Of a stretch of 64,000 nt of DNA, positions 53,830-64,000 are shown one piece after another (position 1 is the first letter of the stretch; the number at the start of each line of letters is the position of its first letter). The notes under the pieces are model-generated. The model was not told where the DNA came from, searched no databases, and worked only from the letters and a program-made list of their open reading frames with translations. Source of the DNA: Kappaphycus alvarezii (Eukaryota; Rhodophyta; Florideophyceae; Gigartinales; Solieriaceae); contig NADL03000554.1 in the NCBI GenBank assembly GCA_002205965.3, positions 186,001-250,000 of the forward strand, given 5' to 3'. Position numbers and translations under genes: made by a program.

Positions 53830-55500
53830 TTAATGCTCTGCTCTCCGCCGAGTCCTGGATCCATCTGAGACCTCCTTTTCTCTGTAGTCACAGACATCAT
53901 CGTCTAAATTCTCATCGTTCTCTGAGCCATTTTTACATGTACGAGGGTTGTGCGTAATCAATGCAACCAGAAGGTCAGTTTCTGCTTGAGACGATTCAAA
54001 TAAATTTGATCTCGTGCCACTCAAAACGGACCCTCTGAGAATCATGAATTCTCAATCAACAGCTTCTAAGCATCTTTTGGTCAAATTAAAACAATCATAA
54101 GATTCCCCAACTAGATCGCAAGATCTCTGAGTTGCGATAGCAGCCAATCCTGTCGTTATAGTCCACGCGATTGAGTTCAATATCTTTCTATCCTTTGGAC
54201 AAAAAGTATCCAGTACTTCTACGCTTGTAACTTTTTTATGTTCTTCAACCTTCACATTACTCACGGTAGGTCCAAACACGACTTTCGAAATGCATGCCTA
54301 CCATTTTCGAAGTGAAACGAATAATCTTTGATTAATGCAACGAAAATAACGATAAAATGTTGTCTGGTAGATTCTAAAACCAGTAGTGGGTTTGTCAGGC
54401 GCATTAGCAAGCATTGAATACTTCAAGACGTTCTGTGGAAACAAGTTTTTTCTGTTTTTGGGGACCTGTGGGGATTGCGTGACAACTGCGTATGGGTAGG
54501 AAAACACATCAAAAGAGAAGTCTCGAAATTCGTTAGCCCAAAAATGGTGATAGCCATATTCACGGAGTAAAAAGCAGACACGAACAACAACAAGAAATCT
54601 CTCAAAAAACTCTGCCAAGGCCTCCTTCTCTTTCCTTGTGATGAATTATTTATAGTTACGATCAGATGTGTGTGCGACACATCAAGGAGGCTCTGTTAAA
54701 GTAATATAATACTGCTGCAAGCCATTCAAATCCTACCTTTCGATACCCTTATAGGAATTCTTCACACATTTTACGCTAAGCGTAACAAAGAGAGTCGTTT
54801 GAGACCTGACAGAGGTATGCTAAATATTTGGTTAAGTGAATGTTCCGTACTCGTCATTCGAATCTTGGCAACGTAGCTCACACTCACCTTCCTATTCGCC
54901 TGATAAAATTAAAATCGACGCTTTCTGTGTTTGGGAGTCTTTGCAAACACTCTTAACGTCAATTTTAGCAGGACAGACTGACGGTTCCGTGCTACAATTT
55001 TTTAAGCATTCACAGATTTATGTCCGCTATGCTCACGTATTTCGCTGAGAGCATAGTCAATGCGACGATTCGGACCCAGAATAAACAGCTCTTTGAACTT
55101 CTTTTCTTTGCTCTGAAACACGATGATGTTATTTAATTTGTATCCCTCTACATATTTCTCCATAATTGAATTGCAAAGGTATTATAATGGGGTTGATGCA
55201 TCTCTTGCGACTATTCTTTTCCAATGCCACAAAAAGACATGATTTTTTCGGAACGAAAAAGGTCCTCTTTGCATCTTGAACTCCGTCCTTGACCAATCGT
55301 TCTACCTTTGTCTTCTTAAAACAAATTTTGAATTCGTGATCACCTCGCCTCCCAAATTCAGTTCCGATATTTTATCACGCAGATTTTTATGGCGCCCCCG
55401 AATTCATGCAAATCCAAGGCCGCAATATCGCCATTTTGTTTAGACCAAGACCATGATGGTTATCAAAGACATGCCCCTATTTAAAGTGCTATAGCATTGT
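53830..55500 (-). pseudogene. Unidentified minus-strand coding-like tract
   Basis: Successive minus frames (55500-55080 in pieces, 54618-54298, 54279-54052, 54045-53830) read in one direction and adjoin with few stops. The segment 54279-54052 (CPKDRKILNSIAWTITTGLA then AIATQRSCDLVGE) vaguely recalls the segment before RNase H in copia-like elements. The 54618-54298 segment is aromatic-rich. No motif is decisive. It is most likely a decayed retroelement or an old gene. Confidence 0.25.
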
Positions 55501-55584
55501 CGCTGAAGCATCACTCCTACAACCAAATATTCGATAAGCTGATTACCCTTTCTGTCACCATCCGCAAACACGCTCACCCCTTTT

Positions 55585-56618
55585 CCAGAAATATGACGCC
55601 AAATCGCCCCTCTGTCCCTATCTCCAGAAAACCGTCCTTGTAGTCCCATCAATGGCCTCTGTCTCGCCGCCTACGGGCCAACCGATGCCGAGAGTGCATC
55701 CGGCGGCAAACTAAGAAGAAATCATCGCGTTCGTTCGCCGCCTCTTCATAGAGGAAGAGGCGAGGAAGTCAAGTGAGGATGAGACTGAGAAAGTCGAGGA
55801 GGAGTGCGGGGAGTCCTTCGAGGAATGATTAGCCCCTGAGCTAGTGTACGAGACTCAGGAGAAGGATGGGGAGGAGAGGAGGCTGAGGAGGCTGAAGAGA
55901 AGGAAGAGGAGGAAGAGGAGGAAGAGGACAAGGACGAGGACGAGGTGTATGAGGGAACAGGGGAATAGAAAGTGTTGGACTGGTGGGGCCTGGACTGGAG
56001 ACCATGGAACAAGTGGTCCCGACGTTGGAACCGGATGGAGATATCTTTAGCAGTTTAGATATCTCTCAGGAGGGAATAGAGAGCTATGAGCCGTTAGCAG
56101 ATATTTGTGGGAACTGCTCGGGCAGCATGGATATTTTTGGAGGAGTTTTTTGGATCTGATTCGGAGAATGGGAAATAAGAGGACCTCATTGATTGTTATT
56201 TTCTTCAGTATTTTTTTAGAGTATATCATCAACACAAACTGTTTCAATGCATTTCCTGGTACCTTCTGTAGTTTTCTTCGGACTTTAGGGGTAGCCAAAA
56301 GTCTACATAAGCTGAGTAAACTGCTTCCTCATGGAGAAGTCAAGCAAGTTGGCGGACAACTTCGAGCCCAGTCCCAAATAGTTAGGAAGTTGAGAGTCAA
56401 CTTCAGACCCAAGAAGAGTTTATTTTACGCTAGTCACTAAGCATCAGTGGTAGACCCTGCCCCTTCCATACTTGTTTGTAGCCCATTCAACTCTCTTCCA
56501 TATACAATCCTTTTTATTCGTTCAACTATACCATCGTAGCACTTTTGTCGCTTGCAACACCTCCTTCTTGGGGTAATTGGTTCTGAGGATCTCTTTCCCT
56601 GCCGATTTATCCCTATCG
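55585..56618 (+). mobile_element. Ty3-C 5' LTR, coding-U3 type, left end truncated
   Basis: Similar to 19680-20730, with acidic-ORF pieces (GLRL, AAYGPTDAES, FEE, LAPELVYETQEKDGEE, Glu run, LDWWGL region), TATA changed to TACATAAG, paired hairpins, and U5 ending CCCTATCG. The first 400 bases of the LTR are absent or unrecognisable. Confidence 0.7.
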
Positions 56619-56637
56619 TTTGGTACTCTTGTGGAGA
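56619..56637 (+). promoter_or_regulatory. Primer-binding site of Ty3-C
   Basis: TTTGGTACTCTTGTGGAGA follows the LTR end, matching Ty3-A over the first 18 bases. Confidence 0.6.
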
Positions 56638-56705
56638 GGGTTGCACCCGAGGTAATCGAGTTGTGAAGTATTAAGTCCGCTTGCAGTTTGATATTTTTTG
56701 CAGCA

Positions 56706-58384
56706 ATGGATCGTAATGCTGCTCGTATATTGTTCACAGGGAGCAAGAATGAAGACGTTGAAGAGTTTCTTTACACATATGTTAATGATTAATGCGAGAA
56801 AAGAGCGATGAGGAGAAGGCCGCAAGTATCTTCGCCTATCTTTCTCGTGACGCAAAAGGCAAATACAAAGCTAAGTTTATTGACGGGTGGTCCCTTAATG
56901 GGAGTGGGCGCAACTTCGGTGAGGTATGTGAGTGGCTTGTGAGAATATGCTAAGGAGATAGAACCAGATGAGATGATTGTACCGCCATAGAGGCCCGGCT
57001 CAACTTCGACGATTTGTTAAGCTCATTGGTATACTTGTGTGATCTCTATGAAAAGGCCGGGTTCAACGCCCAAGCCAAGTACGAATGCTGCGTAAGGCGG
57101 GATGGGGATAAGCGGCTCTCCGATTTCCTCCTCATCAAGGGCCCTCACACTTTTGATGAACTGAAGGGTACCATAGTAGAATTTGTCAAAAATTCGGAGA
57201 CGTTTCAGTCACTGAGTGAGGTACCGAGGGAAACCCGCACATCGATGTCTATCGTACATCCTGAAAAGAATTATCAAAGGCCGGCTACTAGTGCAGCGGC
57301 ATTAGAATCTGTCAGGAGCGATGTCAAAAACTTGGAAGAAAGGTTGGAAACCCGATTCGATAATCGACTTGACATGATAACCTCGCAGTTGGAAAGCCTT
57401 ACTCTTACCATTAAGAAGAACCAGTCTGGGGCCCCTAAGGCCGCAGAAGTCTGTTCTTACTGTCACAAGCCTGGACACTTTGCAAACAGGTGTCCTGATA
57501 ATCCACATAGAAACACTCGTTGTGCAAAGTGCGGTCGATATGGGCATCATGAAAGTAACTGCTGGTCTAAAGACAACAGAAGAGCAAATTTATCGGAAGC
57601 AAGGAGTGAGTCAGGACCAGAGGTGAAAATCTTACAAAATAGAAGGGATCAAAGGTTGACGGATGCCGGTAACGTATCCATCGCTGAAGAGATTAGTCAA
57701 GTCAATGTGACAAAAAGGGATGGGGAAGGGAACATTTTATCGAAGAAACCTAGGCTAGAGTATGGAATGCTGGAGCATATCCCAGCACCTGTACCTCCTC
57801 GAACCAAGAGGTCTGATCAAGTTGTTCCAGGAGTGGGAGTCACTCCGGCCAAGAAGACGAAAAAGAGTAAGAAAGTTAAGAGTATCTCTAAGGACGTACT
57901 AGAGTATGTGAAGAGGTACAATTTGGTGGCTGAGCTTGCATCGGCCCCAACTGGGATAACGTTTGGTCAACTTTTGAGGGGCGACGCAGAGGATGCGAGA
58001 AAAGAACTCAAAAAAATTATCAGGTCTAATAAGTCCGCTAAGGGTAAGAAACTGTTTCTTCAATCGGCCTCGACAGCACCAAGACGTCTTAAGCTGGTAC
58101 CAGTCAAAGTATTGGGTATGAAAACCCAAGCTCTCTTCGATTCGGGTGCTGTTCCAAACCTCATTTCAGAAACTTTGGTGACAGATCTAGGTCTCGAAAT
58201 TACTCCAACGACTCGAAAAATAACTGTAGCGGATGGAACCGTCTCAAAATGCATGGGCACTGTTGACAAGGTTTCCGTGTTCTTTGGGGACTCTAAAGTT
58301 GATGTAGACTTTCTTGTCATGCCGGATCTCCCTTTCGATGCAATCATTGGCTGCCCCACAATGGAAAGACTAGGAATGCATTGA
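56706..58384 (+). pseudogene. gag: Ty3-C gag and protease
   Basis: ATG 56706 (MDRNAARILFTGSKNEDVEE) starts a gag whose first 270 bases have frame changes and many differences from Ty3-A. From 57014 the frame is open for 456 codons: capsid end, two CCHC knuckles (CSYCHKPGHFANRC near 57452, CAKCGRYGHHESNC near 57524), Lys-rich linker and protease with LFDSGAVPNLIS. It ends GCPTMERLGMH at 58384 by a one-base difference from the frame needed to continue into pol. This is the best gag-protease frame in the window. Confidence 0.88.
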
Positions 58385-58385
58385 C

Positions 58386-61300
58386 TTGGGCAACCAAATG
58401 GTTTCAGTTAATATTGACGGCAGAACCGTGAAGATGCCCCTGGATTTCGACAAAAGCACGCATCCTGAAGATTTAAAAGAAACGGACAGTGAAGATTTCA
58501 CTTCTAGCTATGACAGCGAAGATTCGGAACCAACTAACACTTTCGGAAGTGGAAAAGGGTACCCTCGGGGGTAATGAACATGGCATGGGACGATTATGAT
58601 TCCGGGTTTGAAACAGATGACGACTGGATTCTAGGATAAGTTTGAAACCCGAATGTGTTTCTTTTTGCGATGATATCGAATCAAAGGACAGAATTCGGAG
58701 CATGAAAGAAGATTACCTTTGCAAAGAAAATAAGAATACGTCGAATTCCATATATGAAGATGTGAGCACGACGGAAGAGGTCCTTCAAAATATTGAGGTT
58801 GAGGATCAAGAAGAAAAAGGGCGCCAAATGGCAGAAATCCAAGGAAAAGTGCAGCACCTTCCCGCCCCCGCCTCACTGAAAATATCCGACATGTTAACAT
58901 CTTCCGAAGTAATTGCATGGAGCGTTTCAGATTTAAGACAAGCAAGTGTACCGGTTACTCACTTTCGAACTTACCGACACTCAACCGATTTACCACAAGC
59001 CTAGACGTCAACCGCCAAAATATGACCAATTTATCTCAGAAAATGTTACAAGTATGCTGAAAAATGATATTATTCGACCAGTTTCATCCCCATGGTCGTT
59101 TCCAGTTGTGGTCGCACCAAAGAAGGATGGAAAGCTGCGTTTTTGCGTCGATTACCGACAACTGAACCAGAGAATGATACCCGATCGATTTCCGATTCCG
59201 AACATGGAGGAGATCCTCGAGGACCTGAAGGACGGGAGATATTTCACCTCAATTGACCTTTACACTGGCTATTGGCAGATTCCATTGGATGAAAAATGTA
59301 AGGAAAAAACAACCTTTACCAGCAAAGCCGGTACGTTCAGGTTCGAAGTGATGCCTTTTGGTCTCATGAATGCACCAGCTACATTCCAAAGAATGATGAA
59401 CGAGGTTTTGAAAGGACTTCCATTCGCAAGAGTCTATATCGATGATGTCGTCATATTCTCAGAAACATTGGATCAGCACATCTCGCACGTCAAGACAGTT
59501 GTGGAGAGGATATCGGAGTATAGCTTGAAAATTAAGTTGAGCAAATGCTTCTTTGCGAAAACTTCTATCCAATTACTCGGTCATATCGTCGACCAAGAGG
59601 GAATTAGAGTGGATCCAGAGAAAACGAAAAAAATAAAGTTGGCACCAAGGCCCGCTTCAAAGACGGAGGTCCGAAGCTTCTTAGGACTGGCCTCATATTA
59701 CAGAAGATTTATCAAAGATTTCGCCAAGACTGCAGCACCGTTACATGCCAGCACTACGAAGAACGGAAAATTTTACTGGAACAAGGAAATGGAAACTGCA
59801 TTTCAGGAGCTTAAAGATAAGCTATGTGTCCCCCCAGTTCTCATGTACCCAGATTTCAAGAGACCATTCGTTGTGGAGACAGATGCCTCAGAACGGTCTT
59901 TGGGTGCCGTTTTGTCCCAAAAAGATGAAAACGGAAGACTACACCCTGTTCAATTCGCAAGCCGAACTCTGAATGATGCGGAAAAGATACTCAGTCTGCG
60001 AGAAAGAAGCGCTAGCTGTCGTCTTCGCGCTGAAAAAGTTTCGCGTATACCTTTTATCACTCGAGAAATTTGTCTTGATAACTGATCACCAGGCACTTAA
60101 AACAGCATTCCAAAAGAAGGATGTACATCACCGCTTGGCCCGATGGCTCGACATTTTCGCAGAATATCGGTTTGAAATTGTGTATAGACCCGGACGCAAT
60201 AATCAGCCTGCCGATTACCTATCCCGCTTGAGGGACGCACTGATTCCAAATGAAAAAGCTTCGGAGGACATCGTCGGAGTCGCCGAGTTGCAGTTGCCGA
60301 ACGATAACGAGTACGAAGCTAATATTCACGGACTGATCAAATTCCTCGATGGACTAGAAATGAGAAAGGTTGATCTTGAACACCGAAATTGGGTACGCAG
60401 GAATCAAAAGGCTTTTACATTGTGGAATGGGAAACTTTCCGGCACACTAAAGCCGGTCCCCGACTAGTGGCCCCTTTGAAAGAAAGAATGAAGATCTTGA
60501 GGACTTTCCATGATGAGCTAGGGCATTGGGATCTCGAAACAACCAAAAAATTCGTAACTGAGAGATTCTGGTGGCCCGGTATCCATAAGGACGTCTATAA
60601 TTCGTGAAAAGCTGCGACAACTGCCAAAAATTCACTCCAATACGGAAGTATAAGACAACTCTAAGTTTTCCAGTTTCCGGTCTCTTTGAAACCTTCTCAA
60701 TTGACTTCGCGGGCCCGTTCAAGGAAACTTCTTCCGGAAACAAATATCTCCTTATAGGGGTGGAACATCTTACTGGATGGCCAATAGCAGTTGCAGTCGA
60801 GGAGGCAAATGCTGAGGTGGTACTGAGATTCATCGAAAAAAAAAATTGAACCGTTTGGTCTTCCAAAAAGGATCATCTCGGATAACGCCCTTTGTTTTAC
60901 TGCAACTTCACTGCTTCGTTTTTTGGAAGAGAAAGGGATTCAGCTGAAGACCGTTCTCGCATACGCTCCTATGTCCAACGGGAAAGCGGAGAGGATGGTT
61001 GGAACCATCAAACGAGCAATATCGAAAACTATGTTGGAGAATGAAATCCAGTGGGAAGATGCCTTACCAAAAGTGTTATACGGCTACGTCGAAGAAGAGG
61101 AAGAAATGGACGCTCACCATTCGAGCTAATGTACGGAAGGGCTCCTAGAATGTTACAGAGAGACATGGAAACAAATATTATCGATGAAGAGAGTAGGGAA
61201 GTTGAACTACTGGCCACCGAAGGCTGGAGATCACACCGCGCGCTAACACAGACAAGAAATAAGGATGCAGAACCTGCAGTCAGAACCTTTTCAGTTGGCT

Positions 61301-61557
61301 CTAAAGTACTTGTAAGTACGTGGAAAAGCAATGCAGCAGGCTGTAAAGTGGCCGGCCTTCCAAACCAAGTACTCGAACCCTTGCATCGTCACGGAGGAAA
61401 GACACCCGCACTATCAGCTCTGTTAAGCTCAGGGAAGAGATCAAGGAGGGCTATCCATGCACGTCGTCTGGTCCCTTATCATCAGAGGCCTGAAGAATTC
61501 CTTCTCACACAGGACTATGCGCAACCACGGGGCATACTCATCTTTAACTATAAATGA
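58386..61557 (+). pseudogene. pol: Ty3-C pol: reverse transcriptase, RNase H, integrase
   Basis: Frames 58642-59004, 58946-60085, 59973-60467, 60389-60607, 60604-60849, 60923-61129 and 61051-61557 carry the same domains as Ty3-A, including YIDDVVIF near 59440, the RNase H TDASERS near 59883, HDELGHW near 60511 and MSNGKAERMV near 60972. Each break corresponds to an indel of one to four bases relative to Ty3-A while neighbouring bases are identical. It is inactive as read, though the pattern also fits consensus errors in the assembly. Confidence 0.9.
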
Positions 61558-62651
61558 TTCCTATGGGAGGAAAAGGGCCTGGGAATGGATCATCTCGGTT
61601 ACGCGGGGACTACTACGAACTCCACGTAATCATCCATTTCTACATTAATATATGCCTATGTTTTCGTACGTTGAACGGACCATTGCTACCTGAAGAAGAT
61701 TTCAGACTATTAATAAGAGTTCTATTTTCATTCCAAAACGGAAGGTTCACGGAAGCAGGACCAGAGTTTGTGGAGGTAATATATCATTACTCTGTAGGAA
61801 GATATGGAATGGTAGCTGCTGGAGACTTGTCGCAAACGTATCTGAATATTATCCGTCCAATTTACGTATTTCTCAAGAACAACCAAGATGTGCGACTGAG
61901 AGGTTACGCCTTACCCCCGGATATGGAATACAGGCTGGTCCCGTATCCTCTATGGGAACCTTACGTTTCTCCGCCACAAATTGGGAACGTTGGAGGCGGC
62001 GAGGATCCTCCCGAAGCAGTGATGATGACCAGAGGAGGACCATCAGGAGACAACAACCCGCCCAGAAGAGGTTCCGGTCGTCCCCGAGAGGACCTCGTGC
62101 AGGTCCCAGTACGTCAGGAGCTGGTCGCGGCCATTCATCGGGACCGTCCACCACAACTTCATCTATAGCACTGCTTCACAACCATGCACAGCATACAGTC
62201 GGAAGAAGAAGATTATCTTTTTGGCTGCGCAATATCTCCGAGGATGCGAACGATGCGCTGGTCATTTCTTATTTCATGATAAGCATCTGTTTATGTTTTA
62301 GGGCGCTACATGGACCGCACTTATCTTACGAAGATTCGTTCTTGATGATGCGCGTCTTCTTTTCTTATCTGCATCCATTCCTCCGGCATCTTCCAGAAGA
62401 GTTTGCATATCACATATATTTTTTCACTCTTGGAAGATTCGGAAGAGTCACGGAAGAAGAATGTATTCAAACCCCACCTCGATGTTATCAAACCAATATA
62501 TGAAGCTATGCTACAAAGTGAGGTACCAGTAATGCGAACCTACTTTTTAGAGCATCATATTGGTAATCAGTTGCATCCGTACCCGTTTGAGAGACCATAC
62601 ATTTTATCAATAAGACAGCGAACACTAACGGAAGCAGAAGAAGAGCAGTGA
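61554..62651 (+). pseudogene. Ty3-C ORF3, duplicated-domain protein
   Basis: MIPMGGKGPGN starts here, after a one-base change that ends the integrase frame at 61557 with FNYK. Domain A lies at 61620-61960 and runs in frame into the linker (WEPYVSPPQIGNVGGGEDPP), the junction broken in Ty3-A. Domain B lies at 62215-62600, ending PYPFERPYILSIRQ. The C-terminal TEAEEEQ stop is at 62649-62651. A frame change occurs in the linker near 62085 and another near 62470. Confidence 0.72.
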
Positions 62652-62684
62652 CGAGTCGGGACGTTCGTCTTGAGCGAGAGGGCG

Positions 62685-63407
62685 TGATGTGCGCAAATTC
62701 GCCCACGAAAAAAAATCTAGATGAGGACCATGATTGTATACAGTATCGGAATTGGGAAGATATTTTTACAGTTTTTGAATTTGCAAGATATTTTTAATTT
62801 GGGTGAGTGTGGCAAATTCGTCGGTTGATTTTTTCATTTTAGGACACGCTGTCATAGTAGATGTCAGTACAGTTCCAGGTTGTGGGTGATACTACAAGTA
62901 GCTCTAAAAGGTCTATATAATGGCCACATCAATTCCCACCCCTGGCCGATGGGTGGCTGGCATGGGTATGGCACCTAGATATTTACCTTGAGGAAATATC
63001 TTCTAATAGTCTCTCTGGTTCACACGTTACCATGAATACATTTTATGGTTATTAGTATGTTTGTTTGAGACTTTTTGGGGTAGCCAAAAGTCTATATAAG
63101 CCGAGTAAACTGCTTCCTTTAGTGGAGGTGAAGCAAGTTGGCAGACAACTTCAAGCCAAGTCCCGAGTAGTAGGAAGTTGAGAGTCAACTTCAGACCCAA
63201 GAAAACTTTTTCCTAAGCTGGTCGCAGAGCGTCGGTGGTAGACCCTGCCCCTTTTTATACTTGCTTGTAGCTTTCTCAACTCTCTTATATAATACACTCC
63301 CTTTTGTTCGTTCAACAATACCACGGTAGCACTTTTGTCGCTCGCAACACCTCCTTCTCAGGGTAATTGGTTCTGAGGATCTCTTCCCCGCCGATTTACC
63401 CCTATCA
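62685..63407 (+). mobile_element. Ty3-C 3' LTR, 723 bp, short-U3 type
   Basis: TGATGTGCGCAAATTCGCCC to GATTTACCCCTATCA, with TATATAAG at 63093 and the paired hairpins. It is almost the same as the Ty3-A 3' LTR and unlike its own 5' LTR. Confidence 0.88.
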
Positions 63408-64000
63408 GGAGGCAGCGGGACGGTTTGTTTTCGGCGCCATATAGTGTGTTGTGACGAGGGCTGGCCCCAAAACCGACGAAGAAAGGGACCAAAGTGCGGG
63501 ACTGCACATGCAGGCGCGAGATCGCTCGGGTAGTCGGGAGATCACAGACACGAAATAGTATTACCCAGGGGAGGAAATATTTAAAAAACAAAAAGAAAAA
63601 GCAACGAAAACGGGAAGGGTAAACGCGTTTCGCGAGAAGGAACCCGCGAGCGCTGGTGCGAGACGCACGCGGTTGCGGTCAGTGCGACGGAGACGACAAG
63701 AGGGAAGGAGGATAGTGGCGACACAGTTGTGCAACAATATCTGAGAGTTCAGGAGGAGGTTTTGTGTAATGACAGTAAAATACCTGAGAATGTTGCGACG
63801 GCTAACATTTTCATATCTCGAGAGGCCTCGACGTACTCTTTGAAAGGTACGGGGTACCCAGTGGACCTTGAATCTCAGTCACTTCATGTGCTTAGGTGAT
63901 CTCTCACAATCTCCTCATAAGTGATTGCCGTCGATTCAACTTCTGGTGTCGGGCTGGACTGTTTTGTACGGATGGAGAGAGAAAGGCGAGGCTTACTGGA
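63408..64000. other. No gene supported
   Basis: GC-rich at about 63600-63700 with CG-dense words, perhaps a promoter or untranslated region of a gene beyond the window. No open frame with recognisable content. Confidence 0.3.

Larger units (their letters stand above)
55585..63407 (+). mobile_element. Ty3-C: Ty3/gypsy element, near-identical twin of Ty3-A
   Basis: Same order and strand as Ty3-A. From about 56990 to 62650 it matches 21110-26772 almost base for base, except for many short indels. Its 5' LTR, leader and gag start are clearly diverged. The 3' LTR end is CTATCA at 63407. The left boundary is not certain and no target duplication could be found. Confidence 0.85.

Overview
This is a repeat-dominated eukaryotic window. 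It holds several families of retrotransposons nested in one another, pieces of DNA transposons and foldback elements, and very few candidate host genes. Non-LTR elements with restriction-like endonuclease ends, LTR retrotransposons with TATA-driven LTRs and RING-H2 genes rule out a bacterium. The intron-poor reading frames, the strong base-composition shifts (GC-rich at 1-5400 and 28000-36600, AT-rich at 10000-13500 and 48000-55500) and the style of the repeats would suit a florideophyte red alga. A fungus or another protist is not excluded, and no marker gene settles it.

Layout. 1-2531: 3' part of a decayed non-LTR retrotransposon (NLR-1). 3698-5369: a frameshifted cysteine-rich, probably secreted protein gene. 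5400-10100: a field of short mobile debris (foldback elements, at least eight 3' fragments of an NLR-3-like family, a short insertion with target-site duplications). 10110-13090: a decayed PF13359-type transposase and a protease-integrase fragment of another retroelement. 13467-17990: LTR pieces and other debris. 18460-28835: a minus-strand non-LTR element (NLR-4) split by a complete 8.2 kb Ty3/gypsy element (Ty3-A, 19280-27521) with a 5-bp target duplication. 29412-30775: NLR-2, with its 5' part inverted. 30950-32225 and 36750-37945: a segmental duplication carrying two intact RING-H2 genes, separated by NLR-3 (33154-36660). 38235-42785: more debris and an LTR remnant. 42786-48975: a second, older Ty3 copy on the minus strand (Ty3-B). 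50693-52032: a solo LTR. 52033-55580: AT-rich sequence with an ancient LTR and unidentified coding-like sequence. 55585-63407: a third Ty3 copy (Ty3-C), almost identical to Ty3-A through most of its body.

The most unusual system is the Ty3/gypsy family itself. Its Gag-Pol is standard (two zinc knuckles, DSG protease, YIDD reverse transcriptase, RNase H, HHCC-DDE integrase). It also carries (1) a downstream ORF3, in frame with Pol in two copies, made of two copies of a roughly 110-residue domain I cannot identify, joined by a Gly/Pro/Ser/Arg-rich linker, and (2) an acidic protein encoded inside the LTR itself. The LTR protein is seen in LTRs of two divergent subfamilies and its C-terminal end also in older remnants. 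Ty3-A is bounded by one target duplication, yet its 5' LTR has the coding U3 and its 3' LTR has a short, non-coding U3.

The two RING-H2 genes are the only complete, undisrupted protein genes I can support. Nearly every other frame carries stops or frameshifts. Several of these lie in short runs of one base between otherwise identical copies, so assembly error may contribute.
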